A stretch of 64,000 nt of DNA from Corbicula japonica (lineage: Eukaryota > Mollusca > Bivalvia > Venerida > Cyrenidae): NCBI GenBank assembly GCA_038501625.1, contig JAZAYU010000001.1, forward strand, positions 6,651,457 to 6,715,456, written 5' to 3'. The first letter of the stretch is position 1. Each line of letters starts with the position of its first letter. The translations under genes were made by a program, and so were the position numbers. A model generated the notes under the pieces. The model was not told the origin of the DNA, did not search any database, and saw nothing but the letters and a program-made list of their open reading frames with translations. Shown here piece by piece: positions 45,470-56,164 of this stretch.

Positions 45470-45898
45470 TGTGTTGCCCTTGAGTACTTTGTCGCAATAA
45501 AACAAATCCAAATATAAAAGTGGCATAATTCCTTTAAATATGACTTGAAAAAATAAATTAACAATACCACGGCCATGTTGTCATAGACAATATCATAAAT
45601 TTTTTATGTTTGAAAAAGAAAATTTAATGTTAAAAAAAAAAAGAAAAAGTTATAGCCAACATTAAGTTTGCATGACAAAATCTGGATACAAAATGGGACA
45701 TAACTCTGTCAAATGTGACCTTGACCTAAGGAATTTGGCATCATCACAACCCTGTTGTCATAAGCAATGTAATTAGAAAGCGAGATGAAGCAATATTAGG
45801 AAAGGGCTAAGTTAAAAACAACATTAGGTTTTTGTGAAGTATGGATGGACAGACAAAGCGGTCCCTATGTATAGCCTTTTCTTTGAAAGGGCAACACA
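45470..45898. repeat. TGTGTTGCCCTT inverted-end element, two monomers
   Basis: The left end TGTGTTGCCCTT (45470-45481) and right end AAGGGCAACACA (45887-45898) are a perfect 12-bp inverted repeat. The interior holds two diverged monomers, the second with AAAATGGGACATAACTCTGT and AATGTGACCTTGACCTAAGG. It then ends with GATGGACAGACAAAGCGGTC. Relatives lie at 29884 and 54538. TGACCTTGACCT is again a nuclear-receptor DR0-like word. Noncoding. Confidence 0.75.
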
Positions 45899-46236
45899 AA
45901 AAGAGGGCCTCTGCAAGGCAAAGGATATAAGTATAATAAGACCTCTACAAACCAAGGGGTGGACATGCCTATTAGTGTTTTATCTCTGCTCTAAGTGTTT
46001 AACTTCAGAACTAATTATTGCTAACAATGTGCAGAATATTTACAGGCTCATGTTCACAGTTTCTGCACAGTGTCTGCTGTTTAACATAAAGCCAAATGTG
46101 TCTTTCCTTCTCCAAAACATTAACAGAACAAACACTTCTAACATGTAGTTCATATCCTTTGACATTACTGCATCACCCTGAATTTCTTCATGTAGACCTC
46201 GACCTACTTGCAGTGGTAGTAGTTTTAGTACCATCA

Positions 46237-46497
46237 GCCTCGTAAGCTCTTGGTAGAACGTTTGCAAGGTAAGCCAGAGGTCTGAGGTTTGATTCCTGGT
46301 TGAGGCTACTCTTTCCAACCCAAATCTGCCACATTGGCACAGTAGGCAGGGTGATTACCCTTGGAGCTCCTTTGAGCAAAGCATGATGTGGCTGGGGTAT
46401 TCGACCCGAACCTATGCAGACCCTTGTGGACATTTGCCAATTAAGTTGGAAATGTCTTGTGTAAGTGGGGATGAATGTAATACATTTCGCACCAGTG
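46237..46497 (+). mobile_element. tRNA-derived SINE (first of a tandem pair)
   Basis: 46237-46307 folds as a tRNA-like head. GCCTCGT pairs with TTGAGGC at the ends (with wobble). There is a D-arm-like GCTC...GAAC (one mismatch), and an arm TGAGG-TTTGATT-CCTGG that contains a B-box-like GGTTTGATTCC. About 190 bp of unrelated body follows to 46497, where the second head starts. The mismatches and body make this a SINE rather than a working tRNA gene. Minus frames of 92-105 codons across it are not genes. Confidence 0.65.
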
Positions 46498-46570
46498 GCC
46501 TCCATAGCTCAATTGTCAGAGCGTCGGCACAATAAGCAGGATGTCCAAGGTTCGCATCCTGGTTGAGGCT
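46498..46570 (+). mobile_element. tRNA-like SINE head with complete cloverleaf
   Basis: A full cloverleaf can be drawn. The acceptor is GCCTCCA/TTGAGGC (6 of 7 pairs). The D stem is GCTC/GAGC (46507, 46519). The anticodon stem is TCGGC/GCAGG with loop ACAATAA (46529-46535). The variable loop is ATGTC, and the T arm is CAAGG-TTCGCAT-CCTGG (46546-46562). The A box TAGCTCAATTG and B box GGTTCGCATCC are present. Position 33 would be C instead of the near-universal U, two stems have a mismatch, and the head shares ends with the SINE just upstream. I therefore call it a SINE head or tRNA pseudogene, not a functional tRNA. Confidence 0.6.
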
Positions 46571-48023
46571 AAATCTGCATAGCAAACATGTACAGGTGGA
46601 TTTTATTCTGTTATAAATATGCCCTATATTTTAAAGAGGTCTAAACACCTCTCAACACTGACAGTAAATATATTAATACATGCCATCTTTTGAAAAACAA
46701 GTGCCAAAGAAATCTGTGTTATGTTATCAGCAAAAAATGATATTCACTTTCAATTGCTGTCTTGTCACATGTAGACCAAATCTTCTGTGGAATCTGGCAG
46801 TTTAAAGCTTCATTATCAACACTATGGTTAATTATTGCTGGCAATGATGGACAAATATCCCACCTGCAATGGTATTCCTGTAGACTCTGTTATATTTCAA
46901 GAGTAAGTGAAACAGGCAATAAATTTTCCATTAGAACTTATTTCCCAGTCCAAATACTACAATTTACTGATATATGTGGAGAATAAGTTTTTTCATGATT
47001 TTGTGGTGATAATTCCATGAATCCAAACTTCTACGAAACATAGATTTGTATGAGAAAATAATTTTAGAAAATTTAAAAGCATGAATTAAAGAAACCACAA
47101 AAACAACATTTACTGAAAACCATTAAAATTTTTAGGCCTAGGAATATAAACGTATTCACAGAATCGGTTTTTCAGAAAACATTCATGCAAAACATTAATT
47201 TAACTTCCATTGCTCATCAGATATCAAGAAATCAATTCCAACAAAGCAGCATTGAAAATTGAATTATTTCATCAAAAGATACAACATAACAATGGGAAGT
47301 TAGATACACATAACCAGCAGTGTGAACTACAAACAAAATGCGTAGTTTAAGACTTAACTACATATTAAAGCAGCTAAGACTTGGAGTATGGTCAGGAATG
47401 ATTGTACAAATTCCTGTCTCTCAAACATACATGATATGGAAAAGAAAAACAAGTCCATAAAAATCAAATGTGTCAACCTCTGATCACCCCTAGAAGTGGT
47501 GTCTATGGTTTATACCACTGGTTTTTGTTTATCAAACAAAAAATAATTAAAATTTTTGTGATAGACAATCACTGTGTATTGCCTATTCCGTCAAAAGGGT
47601 GACCCATTATCTGCTATAATTGCAACATATTAAATAATTAAAGAGTTCATTAGCTGCTCTAAAGTCAACACTAAGGGAAAAAGCTTAATTGAGGCAATCA
47701 AGCATATTGGTAGTCAATCTAACTGCATCATGTGATAGATTAGCTCCACCTGTTAGAGCTAATGACATCAACAATGAGGCAAAAAGGAATGTTAAATACC
47801 GTTAAATGATTGTTCAGGCTAAATTAATAGAGAAATTGCATGTTAACTTGGCCACAACTGAAACAATTACCTTTTACTTTGCCTAATTTATCTTTCACAG
47901 AAAATAATTCAGAGATTGAAAAGTCGAAAAACTTCAAGAATAGAAAGAACACTTAACACAAGTCATGGGTTCTCAAACCCAAAATTTTATTCAAGTCCAG
48001 TTGAAAGACACAACAAACAGGCT
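46571..48023. other. Unassigned; complex block at 47.58-47.88 kb
   Basis: 47580-47880 is repeat-free with mixed composition and several TAATT, TTAATTGAGG, CACCTG and TAATGACA words close together. It is a plausible conserved regulatory element but unproven. Elsewhere no gene or repeat seen. Confidence 0.35.
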
Positions 48024-49502
48024 AATGGGGTCCTACCGATATACAGAGTTATCTCAATATTATGTCCTAAGTTACCTCCCTTTGTAACGCGCACCTGTCA
48101 CTGGGTAGTTCCGGTCTGAGATTGATATTAAAACAGACATGCAGTAGTCATCCATGGTCCTTTCAAATACGTTTTAATAGGGTCTGGTTGGTCAGAGATC
48201 AGCATAATGCATAAAAACGTTTGATTATTATCATCGAACGGAAAAAATAGATAGTTTTATAGTGCAGCGCATAACATTTAAATTTTCTCTTTTACCCACT
48301 TTTATACGTTTGCGAGGTATGTGTTTAACATCGTTATGTTCGACCCCTTCGGTAATAAAGAGTAAAAATACACATTTCTTATGCTCAAAAATGGCAGATT
48401 TGAGGGAATGAAAAGTTAGAAACCGTTAACGAAAAAAAGGTAGATTAGTACAATTTATAACACATGATGTAAAATGAAGTTTGACTTCCGCTAATGAAAC
48501 GCCCGTTCACTTTTATACATGTTCTTTCATGTCCATGCAACATTTTTGGCCAGGAATTTAATAGTCCAAGATTATTTTAATAACTGAACCTTTTCCTGCA
48601 AATTAAATTCACACCATTCGGTTCATAGATTTGTGCCATGTTCGTACAGTATTAACATAATTTTCGATACACTGCTATTTTTTCTCCAAAAGTTTCTTTC
48701 TTATTCTTATACAATTTAGAATACATTCAAACATGGTTTTGTAATGTTTTCACGTTTTTCTCTTTATTTCTCTTTAATTTTTTTATTTCATTTATTTTTA
48801 CAATCAATTTTAATTAATTTAATAAAGTTTATATATGTTTGGGTAAAACTCTCCCGAATGCTATTTTATTAAATTCAGATCGGAGCGCTTTAAGTTGCAA
48901 TTATCAAATAATGAATGTCTCCGGTCTCAAACAACAGTGTGACAATTAATTAGAATATTTAATCTCAAGTCACTTTCCTAAAACAACACTTTTACCCCCA
49001 ACAAGCAACTTTTTTTCGACCTCTTACAAATCTACAACTAAACTTCAAAAGGCCTTTATCACACCTCCAGCTGGTCAAACCCAGTCTTGCTAATTAGATT
49101 AGGTAACATGATCATAAAACACCAGGCCCCTTTCTTAATAAGCATTGTTAGCATGGCTTAACGGTGATTGGCTGAATACTTAAGTGAACGTTTTAAAAAG
49201 CTAAAATTTCGATGCCAGCCAATAAATAAATTTTCATAAAGGATACGTGCAGTTACGTAAATAGGTAAAGATGCATTTAGTTATTAACTTAAAATCACTT
49301 TACAAAGATGATGGTATTCCTTATATGCCTGTTTCACTTTTTTGTTAATTTGAAAATGCATTTTAACTTCAAAGCACTTTGAAACTTTTTATCTACACTT
49401 TTAACGCTACGCTTTATTACCGCTTCTAAACCGGAACTACCCGATCAGCAAGGGAAGCCACTCTTGATGGGAGGTAACTCTGGATATCGGTAGGCCCCCA
49501 TT
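48024..49502. mobile_element. 1.5-kb element with AATGGGGNCCTACCGATAT inverted ends
   Basis: The left end AATGGGGTCCTACCGATATA, then CAGAGTTATCTC, matches the minus-strand right end AATGGGGGCCTACCGATATC, then CAGAGTTACCTC. A second matching pair, GGGTAGTTCCGGT (48105, and inverted at 49432), lies about 80 bp inside. I could not find a convincing target duplication. The interior is AT-rich with no transposase frame, so this is non-autonomous. A 67-codon plus frame crosses the left end and is not a gene. Confidence 0.75.
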
Positions 49503-49525
49503 GCACATGTTTACCTGCACTCATG

Positions 49526-49591
49526 AATATTATGTGACCATAAAGTCAATATTATGTGACCATAAAGTCAATATTATGTGACCATAATGTC
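49526..49591. repeat. 22-bp tandem repeat, three copies
   Basis: AATATTATGTGACCATAAAG followed by TC repeats at 49526, 49548 and 49570. The last copy ends in ATGTC instead of AAGTC. Confidence 0.9.
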
Positions 49592-50376
49592 ATGGGTTTC
49601 CCTCACTACATTGACATAATTATACATATATTTTTTGATAAATTATTCCATATTTTTTACTGTTATTAAACAATATAAGATTTGCTTTTCTCTAATTTCT
49701 TTGATTCAATCACATGAACGTCACTTTTCACTTAATTTTCTTGTTAATCACCCCAATGAACAATGATTGGACTGGCTGAAATTAAGAGAAAGTTTATCCC
49801 ATTAAATTAATTTAGCCAGGTTAAGGGTTAATGGTTTAATGACTGAAAACTCTATGGGTTCCTATACACATATAGTATCTAATGCAACAGAGACTCTCCT
49901 AGCAGTAGTTATCAAGTTCCAACAATACCTCATAGACCTCAGTTTTACTGATGTAATCTCTTTAATTGACTGCCTACATCTCTCTGATCAACTTCTGAAT
50001 GCCACCCACAACAACAATTAGAGGCTCCAGGATTATCACCTCTAATAATGCGCTACTCAAAACCTGTCCTTTGAGAAATGACGAAGGCTTGTAATTGTTC
50101 CTAGAAGTTGATATTCATAATAATGTGTTCCTCTAGGATGTGACAACTTCCCATTTCAAAAAATATGCAACTGACTTCTGTTTTGCATCATGAGGGTCAT
50201 ATTTGACAATTTACCTCGCTTATTGTAAAATAATTTCAAATTAACTGACATCTCTCCATTTGCTTTGTCTGTTTTGTAGCATTAAATGCAAGTAACTGAC
50301 AAGTTATCCAAGATGAAGAGAGGCGCTTGGCCTTGAGAAAAATGGCTCTGCTGGGACTGAAGAACTGTGAGTGACA
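49592..50376. other. Unassigned; complex block at 49.8-50.1 kb
   Basis: 49770-50100 is repeat-free with mixed composition and TTAATTGAC, CAATTAGAGG and AGGATTATCAC words. A 60-codon plus frame (49839-50021) has less AT-biased codons than most in the window but no motif, so I do not call it. It may be conserved noncoding DNA or, less likely, a short exon. Confidence 0.3.
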
Positions 50377-50523
50377 GTGAGGACCCAACATCATAAAACA
50401 GATCAAAAACAAGTCTCAAATCTCAAGAATCTGTTTGAAATTGATATCTGTCTTAGATCTGACTTATCAACAGCTGTAGTCTTAAGACTTGTCTCCAATC
50501 TCACATGTATGATCTTGGGCCTA
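50377..50523. mobile_element. Foldback MITE, diverged copy
   Basis: CATCATAAAACAGATC and AACAAGTCTCAAATCTCAAG on the left mirror GACTTGTCTCCAATCTCACA and TGTATGATCTTGGGCC on the right. The layout is that of 14944-15083. The arms have diverged near the centre. Confidence 0.7.
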
Positions 50524-50639
50524 TCTAGGGTCCAGAGACAGATTCTTCACATGCATCGTATTCCTAATGGCTCCTTCCAGGACTTAACTTGGGAGACCTG
50601 ATTACCTGGTGAGTCCTATACTTATGGTATTTCATAGGG

Positions 50640-50990
50640 TGAGAAATATGTGACACGGATCTGAAATATGGGCTCCTTAGTTACAGTACGAGAGCTCTCC
50701 TGACTGAGCTATCCAGGCTGTTTACACATCTTCTCCACAAATAGTGAATAAGTTCGTATCCCAATATATTCCCTCCCCTCACCCTGCACGAATTGGAAAT
50801 TCATCTTTGATTCCAGAAGGTACTGTGTGCCTCAGAAGACATAAATGCAAATTTTGCAATGCTGCCGGGACTTGGACTTAAACCCAGGACCTGTCACTTA
50901 CAAGACAAGTGCTCTCCTGACTGGTCTATCTGGGCCACATACACATCTTCTCCCAAAATAGTGACTAGATTTGTACCGCAGCAAGTAATC
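50640..50990 (-). mobile_element. Tandem pair of tRNA-derived SINE heads, minus strand
   Basis: On the minus strand, 50937-50864 reads TGGCCCAGATAGACCAGTCA then GGAGAGCACTTGTCTTG. The anticodon-like stem is CACTT-GTCTTGT-AAGTG (loop anticodon CTT, Lys-like), followed by a B-box-like CTGGGTTTAAGTCC. A second head, CCTGGATAGCTCAGTCAGGA then GAGCTCTCGTACTG, lies at about 50714-50640 with a decayed B-box region. Both heads are preceded by the same leader words (GGAGAAGATGTGTA), about 222 bp apart, so the unit has been duplicated in tandem. SINE or tRNA pseudogene rather than functional tRNA. Confidence 0.6.
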
Positions 50991-50994
50991 ACAT

Positions 50995-53018
50995 AAACAA
51001 AACTTTAAATCAATGTATTTTGCTCAAACACCACAGGAAAGTTGTGTGTGCAAACAATGAAGACCTCATTCCAGTCTCAGCTCAGATTATGGAATGGATC
51101 CATGGCTAAGTCTGAGATCAAGTTGTGCACAAGGCCAGTCATGTCATCTCATTTTGGAAACAAACTGTCCCTTACAAATAGCTACAGATAAATACCAGGT
51201 ACCACAGACCAACAACAATTATTATTTAAAAAAAACCCATTAAACTCTACAGAAGACTTTAATTCATCCTTTCTGATAATTGTCTGCAAGTGTCAAACTG
51301 TTTGCTCACTGAACTTCTTGAATACATTGTCTTGCTAGCACAAACAGATCCTATTTATTTTTCGTCACATTGTTTCAGTCATAACCTAATTTATGACAAA
51401 CATATTGGCAAATGGTAATCAGTCATAAGCTTTGTCAATTTCTGAGTTGACACTTATCGTTCTTTTGTAACCGATTCTTAAAACTTTGATGGCACTTCCT
51501 GGTGAAAATGGATAAGCCTCAACGTTTCAGAAAACTTTATTCTGTTGTTAAACCATCATCATTAAATATGATAATTGCCAATTAATTCAGAAACAGTTAG
51601 ACTTTAGTTCATTTCTTTTCAAGTTGGAGTGAGTGCATTTCAGTGTCATTTACATGAAACCTTGAGGATGCTGAGGAACTTATTATACGGATTTGTCTCC
51701 AGTGTAGACCCAGATCTGGCTGCATCTCTGTATGGTCAAATCTAAGTCCATACCACTTGTCAGATACTCATTAGTTTAGACTTATTTGAAACTGATTGTA
51801 AACTAACACTAATTATGCTGGATGACTGCTTTCTTGGTTGAAAACAATACTTGTAGCACAACAGTATTGTGGAATGAGGACATTGCAGATGAATGTTATC
51901 CCTGGTGGTGTTCAAAATCACAATCTATGGATTCTGATTCATTCACTGCAAATCTATAACTTAATACAACATGTATTTATGAATTACTGGATTTAAGCAT
52001 CACTACAAGAACCAAACACCTGGCCAAGCTCAAATCTCACAAGTTTTGGTCTACTGAAAAAAATTAAAAACCCAGCAACAAATGCAAAGCAATATACATG
52101 CAAAGCAATTTACCCCCATGAGGTATAAATATTTGTGGATTGTTTTAGAACATTTTTGAAAATGCAGAAAATATATCAAATTTATGGCTCTTTCACATGT
52201 GTAAAGATGAAATTAGAAAATAAAATATAATAAAACAGTTTTGGGGTACCGGTATATGCACAGCCATTATTCTGGGTATACATTTGTCGTAACTGCAACA
52301 AATGCTTTGCTTAGTGAGCAAGTGTTTATTATTCCTGATGAATGATTTGTATACTGCTGAGCTTCTGTTGTTGTTTTTTTCAACACAAAAATGTATGAAT
52401 GAAAATCTAACATGTTTCATGATACAGAGTTTCGTTTTTTGTCATGCGCCACTCACCAGGCTCCACACATTTACTGTAATCCCACAACAGGTGCTGGATC
52501 AATCCAAATAATCCTCAGATCCGTTCAATTAAACAATATTATCTTGCATTCATGTTTCTCCGGAGGACTGATGCTTTCTATTGTAGTCCACCATTCTCCG
52601 TTTTTTGCTGCCTTAGAAATAATTCAAGTGTCAATTCCCAGGAAATTCAATAATTGAATGAGAGACAATCATTCTCTTTGAAGGAGTGATGATTTTATCT
52701 ACCGATAATTGGATTAGTATGATGTATAGTCTCTAACCAAATATTTAAACAGCTTTATTGCCATTGTCATATATTTAACTGAAGTTCTGGGGTAAGAAAT
52801 TTCCTGTTTAAGGCCTTTTCCCTTCTCCAGTTAAGGACTTTTATGGGTGCATTTCAGCTTCCTTTCAGGTTTTTCACCCAATTGTGTAATTTTATTTTAA
52901 AAGCTGGCACATTCTGGTAACACGTCATTTTCTGAGTTGCTGAGTTGTCTTGAAGGCTGCCTAACATTTAAACATTCCAGGACACAACAATTTGACAAGA
53001 CATATCTCTTAAATTGTA
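50995..53018. other. Unassigned; complex blocks and small repeat fragments
   Basis: 51050-51150 (CCAGTCTCAGCTCAGATTAT) may be a relic of the foldback MITE. 51690-51720 (AGTGTAGACCCAGATCTGGC) is a family A scrap. 52085-52125 (GCAAAGCAATATAC then TTTACCCCC) resembles the right end of the pearl-like elements. 51250-51660 and 52420-52720 are repeat-free and complex. The 81-codon plus frame at 52412-52657 has no recognised motif. 52800-52880 shares GGCCTTTTCCCTTCTCCAGT with 59958-59985. Confidence 0.35.
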
Positions 53019-53021
53019 ATA

Positions 53022-53958
53022 CACTGCAACTCCGTTATATCGCTATCCGTTATATCGCGATATCCAATATATCGCGCTTGGTCCGTGGATCCCAATTTTT
53101 TGTACATTTACAATGTTTATGTTTGTTCATTCTTCGTGGATGGTAAAAAAGATCAAATGATTAAATCAACGTCGGTGACTAATTCACGAAACGCACGGTT
53201 TTTCCGTGTCGTATTACGTCATTATCGGCAAAGGCTGATTATTACATTTTGTATGCAGGGATTTAAGAGGCGATGTACACGTTCACCAGCAGATACAATT
53301 TAACATCAAACGTACGAAAATAGATGAAAGTTTTTTTTTTCATTCTGTTGATTCTGATTTGACATGAAACCCCCTTTGTGACGAACAATAGGTGCGAAAA
53401 ACACCAAGCTGATAAGGTACTGGCAGAATTTCGTTCATGATACAAACCGCAAATTAGCGACAATTAATGCAAGTTGCTAACCATAATAGGCATGAGCAGG
53501 AAACGTCAAAACAGTTTGTTGTTTTGACATAACCTGCTCATCGTCATATCAAGCTGGTAAACGACGGACCACGACAAACTAACATCGCCGACCATGACCG
53601 ACCAACAGATCGTCGATCAGTTGAAAGTACCGAAAACAATAATACCACCGTTGGAAATTGATTAAGGCGATCTTTGTTTTGTACATTAATTAATTTATTT
53701 TTATTAAAATAAAACTTAATAAATTATATAAAAAAAGTTGTTTTAAAACATTTGTCCAGCACGGAACGTACTCCCTGATGTACCCGTAGATTTCATGGCG
53801 TGTTAATTACGCAACACCGCGATATACATGGATCTGACAGCAAAAAAACAAATGAGTTCTCCTTGTTTTAGCGTGATTATTTACTTATATTGCGCTCCGT
53901 TTATATCGCAGTTAGCGGCCTTGGACCCCGAGGTCCGCGATATAATGGAGTTGCAGTG
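53022..53958. mobile_element. Tigger/pogo-like TA-flanked element
   Basis: The left end CACTGCAACTCCGTTATATC then GC, and the minus-strand right end CACTGCAACTCCATTATATC then GC, form a 22-bp inverted repeat with one mismatch. TA flanks both sides (53020-53021 and 53959-53960). Subterminal TTATATCGC words repeat at both ends. TA duplication with CA...TG ends and ATATCGC subterminal repeats resemble Tigger/pogo elements (Tc1/mariner superfamily; established features, assignment inferred). At 937 bp and without a transposase frame it is non-autonomous. The 66-77-codon frames within it are not recognised. Confidence 0.8.
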
Positions 53959-53985
53959 TACAAATGTAGATTTGAACAGAAAAAG

Positions 53986-54026
53986 GTTTTTTTTTTTGTT
54001 TTTTTGTTTTTTTTTGTTTTTTTTTG
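53986..54026. repeat. T-rich tract with periodic G
   Basis: About 40 bp of T interrupted by single G, a few bases outside the right end of the Tigger-like element. Confidence 0.9.
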
Positions 54027-54537
54027 AGTAAGAATTACACTACATGTATCTTTATTTCATAAATTACTAACAAAGACAAAGAAATTATTAATACAAATCT
54101 GTAAAATATCACAAAGAAAATGACTTAAAATAAAAGTTCTATTGCTTAGGTTTAAATTAAATCACATTAACATACAATAAATTAGCAGCAAGATGAAAGA
54201 TAATTGACAATGGTGACAAGCTTTAAAATAATAATATTAAAAATGACACACTGACATATAAACATTGTCATCAGTGGAGCTTTACAGTTGTAAACTCACT
54301 AACAGCTTTAAACGAAATAATGTCTTACAACTTCAAATGTATATTAAGTTTTCTATAATGTTAATACACCTATAGCAAAACAAAACAAGAGTAAAGTTTC
54401 CAGTGTGCATCCTTGGTAAAATTATTTTGAATTTTTGAGACCTCTGCACAGAAACTTTTCAATTTCAAATTCACAGTTTCATTTTCATTGGTGGTCGATA
54501 TCTGTTGCTAAAAATTTAATCATACTAAATGAGTGTT
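54027..54537. other. Unassigned AT-rich DNA
   Basis: No gene or repeat recognised. Confidence 0.5.
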
Positions 54538-54786
54538 CACTTGAGTTGTTTTCTGGTGCTTTGTCAGAATAAAAATGCAAGTACAAAAAGGGACATAACT
54601 CCATCAAAGATGACCTTGACCAAAAGAATTTGGCATCATCACAACTGTGTTGTCATGAGAAATATAATTTGAAAGTTTGAGGAAGAAATATTAAGAAATA
54701 GCCAAGTTATAGCCTATGTTATGTTTTCATGATGGATGGACAAAGCAATCCCTATATATGTCCTATTCTTCGAAAGGGTGACACAA
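54538..54786. repeat. TGTGTTGCCCTT-family element, one monomer
   Basis: AAAAAGGGACATAACTCCAT, ATGACCTTGACCAAAAGAAT and TTGGCATCATCACAACT are followed by GATGGATGGACAAAGCAATC and an eroded right end (CGAAAGGGTGACACA). It matches the elements at 29884 and 45470 but has one monomer instead of two. Noncoding. Confidence 0.7.
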
Positions 54787-54953
54787 AAACTGAGACTGGC
54801 ATTTCAAAGGGCAGCACTGGGAACTGTTATCAATTGAGAACCTCTGCTTTATGATCTATTAGAGAATGCTTAACTGTCTCATAAATTTTAATTTCTTCCA
54901 GGCAGTTAAAATAAGCATTGTAAAAGAATCAGGCTCTCCAGCAGTATGTTATG

Positions 54954-55040
54954 AAAAACTAGGAGAAAACTAGGAAGCAACAGCACAAAAAACTAGGAGA
55001 AAACTAGGAAAAACTAGGAGGAAATTGTAAAAAACTAGGA
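54954..55040. repeat. Subterminal AAAAACTAGG repeats (left)
   Basis: AAAACTAGGA occurs about six times in roughly 85 bp, with variants AAACTAGGAAG and AAACTAGGAGG. It is mirrored in function, though not in orientation, by the cluster at 57464-57560. Likely transposase-binding sites of the surrounding element. Confidence 0.75.
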
Positions 55041-56164
55041 ACTATTTAAAGTTATCGCTTTACCGTGTCATCTTTGCATATATAAATTTACCATTCATGC
55101 AGATTCAGAGGCTGATGAGCTGACTACTTCCTTGCTAAATCATGTCTGGCTTACTGTTGTCAAACAAAAACCAATGTTATTTTATTCATTAATAAACATT
55201 AACAATTAACAAACCAGCTTAACCTGTTAAGTTCTTAAACATTCATATTCATATATATACATGATAACGACTGCTGTATATACTGTTATTGTTACAAAAA
55301 GAATCTTTTAGGTAGTAATACACACAGAGTTCAACAAACATTTTAGAAACAATGCCATGTGTTAAAAATACCTGTCATTTTGCCATTATCTTAATAAAAA
55401 ATTTAATTATTTGAATAATGTACTTAAATGTAAGTACATCAGTTTTTTAAGTTATATATAATTTTATACATACAGCTACATGGGTGCTTCGGGAGAAATT
55501 ATAAAAAAAATCCTGAAAATTATGCTTGGGATTTGGGTCCATCATTTGGACCACTGTTGTGTCCAAGGTAAAGCCCTGGCCAGGGGGGCCAGAGGCCCCC
55601 AGAAACTCTTAAATTAAGCAGTAAGCAAGAACTGAAAGTGTGTTTTCCAGGTAAAACAACTTGTCAGGTTAAAAAAAAAATCTGTGAGACCCGTACTTTA
55701 TTGTCTTGGCACAGCACTTATAATAAGCAACAACAGGAATATCAGGTTTCCTTAACAAAACTTCCTATTTGTCACCCAGTTTGTTGACTCCTCTAGCCAG
55801 TCCCTATTACATTTATTTTAATATACTTTGTAGCAATTTGGAAACAAAACTTGATGTTTGAAACATTATCTTTCTTTTTTGTCGCTAATTATAGACTACA
55901 TGTTTTTAATCAAAGACGGCCATATTATCACAGATACTTTGTAATGACAAATTTCATTAAATTTTGATGAAGTAAATCTAAATTATATCAGCCAATCAAA
56001 TGAGTTTTTAGAAACACAAGACTTTGTTAGATAAGCACAACTGTATTTGAATTTAGATTTATATCTTTGTCATAGGACTGACTATGCCCCAAACAACTGA
56101 TTTACATGATTTGGAAAACAACCTCTCCAGGCTAAGATACAATGGAAATTTCTCTAAACTCAGG

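Noticed and set aside
46040..46505. Overlapping minus frames of 92 and 105 codons
   Set aside because: They lie antisense over a tRNA-derived SINE; SINE copies often have open frames by chance.
46498..46570. Functional nuclear tRNA gene (Ile-like AAT anticodon)
   Set aside because: Position 33 would be C rather than U, two stems have mismatches, and the sequence shares ends with a neighbouring SINE head, so a SINE or pseudogene is more likely.
50864..50937. Functional tRNA-Lys (CTT) gene on the minus strand
   Set aside because: Acceptor pairing is incomplete, the variable region is too long for the drawn fold, and a duplicated SINE body surrounds it.
53085..53303. 72-codon plus frame inside the Tigger-like element as a transposase piece
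   Set aside because: No CENP-B/DDE motif is visible and the frame ends without continuing coding sequence.
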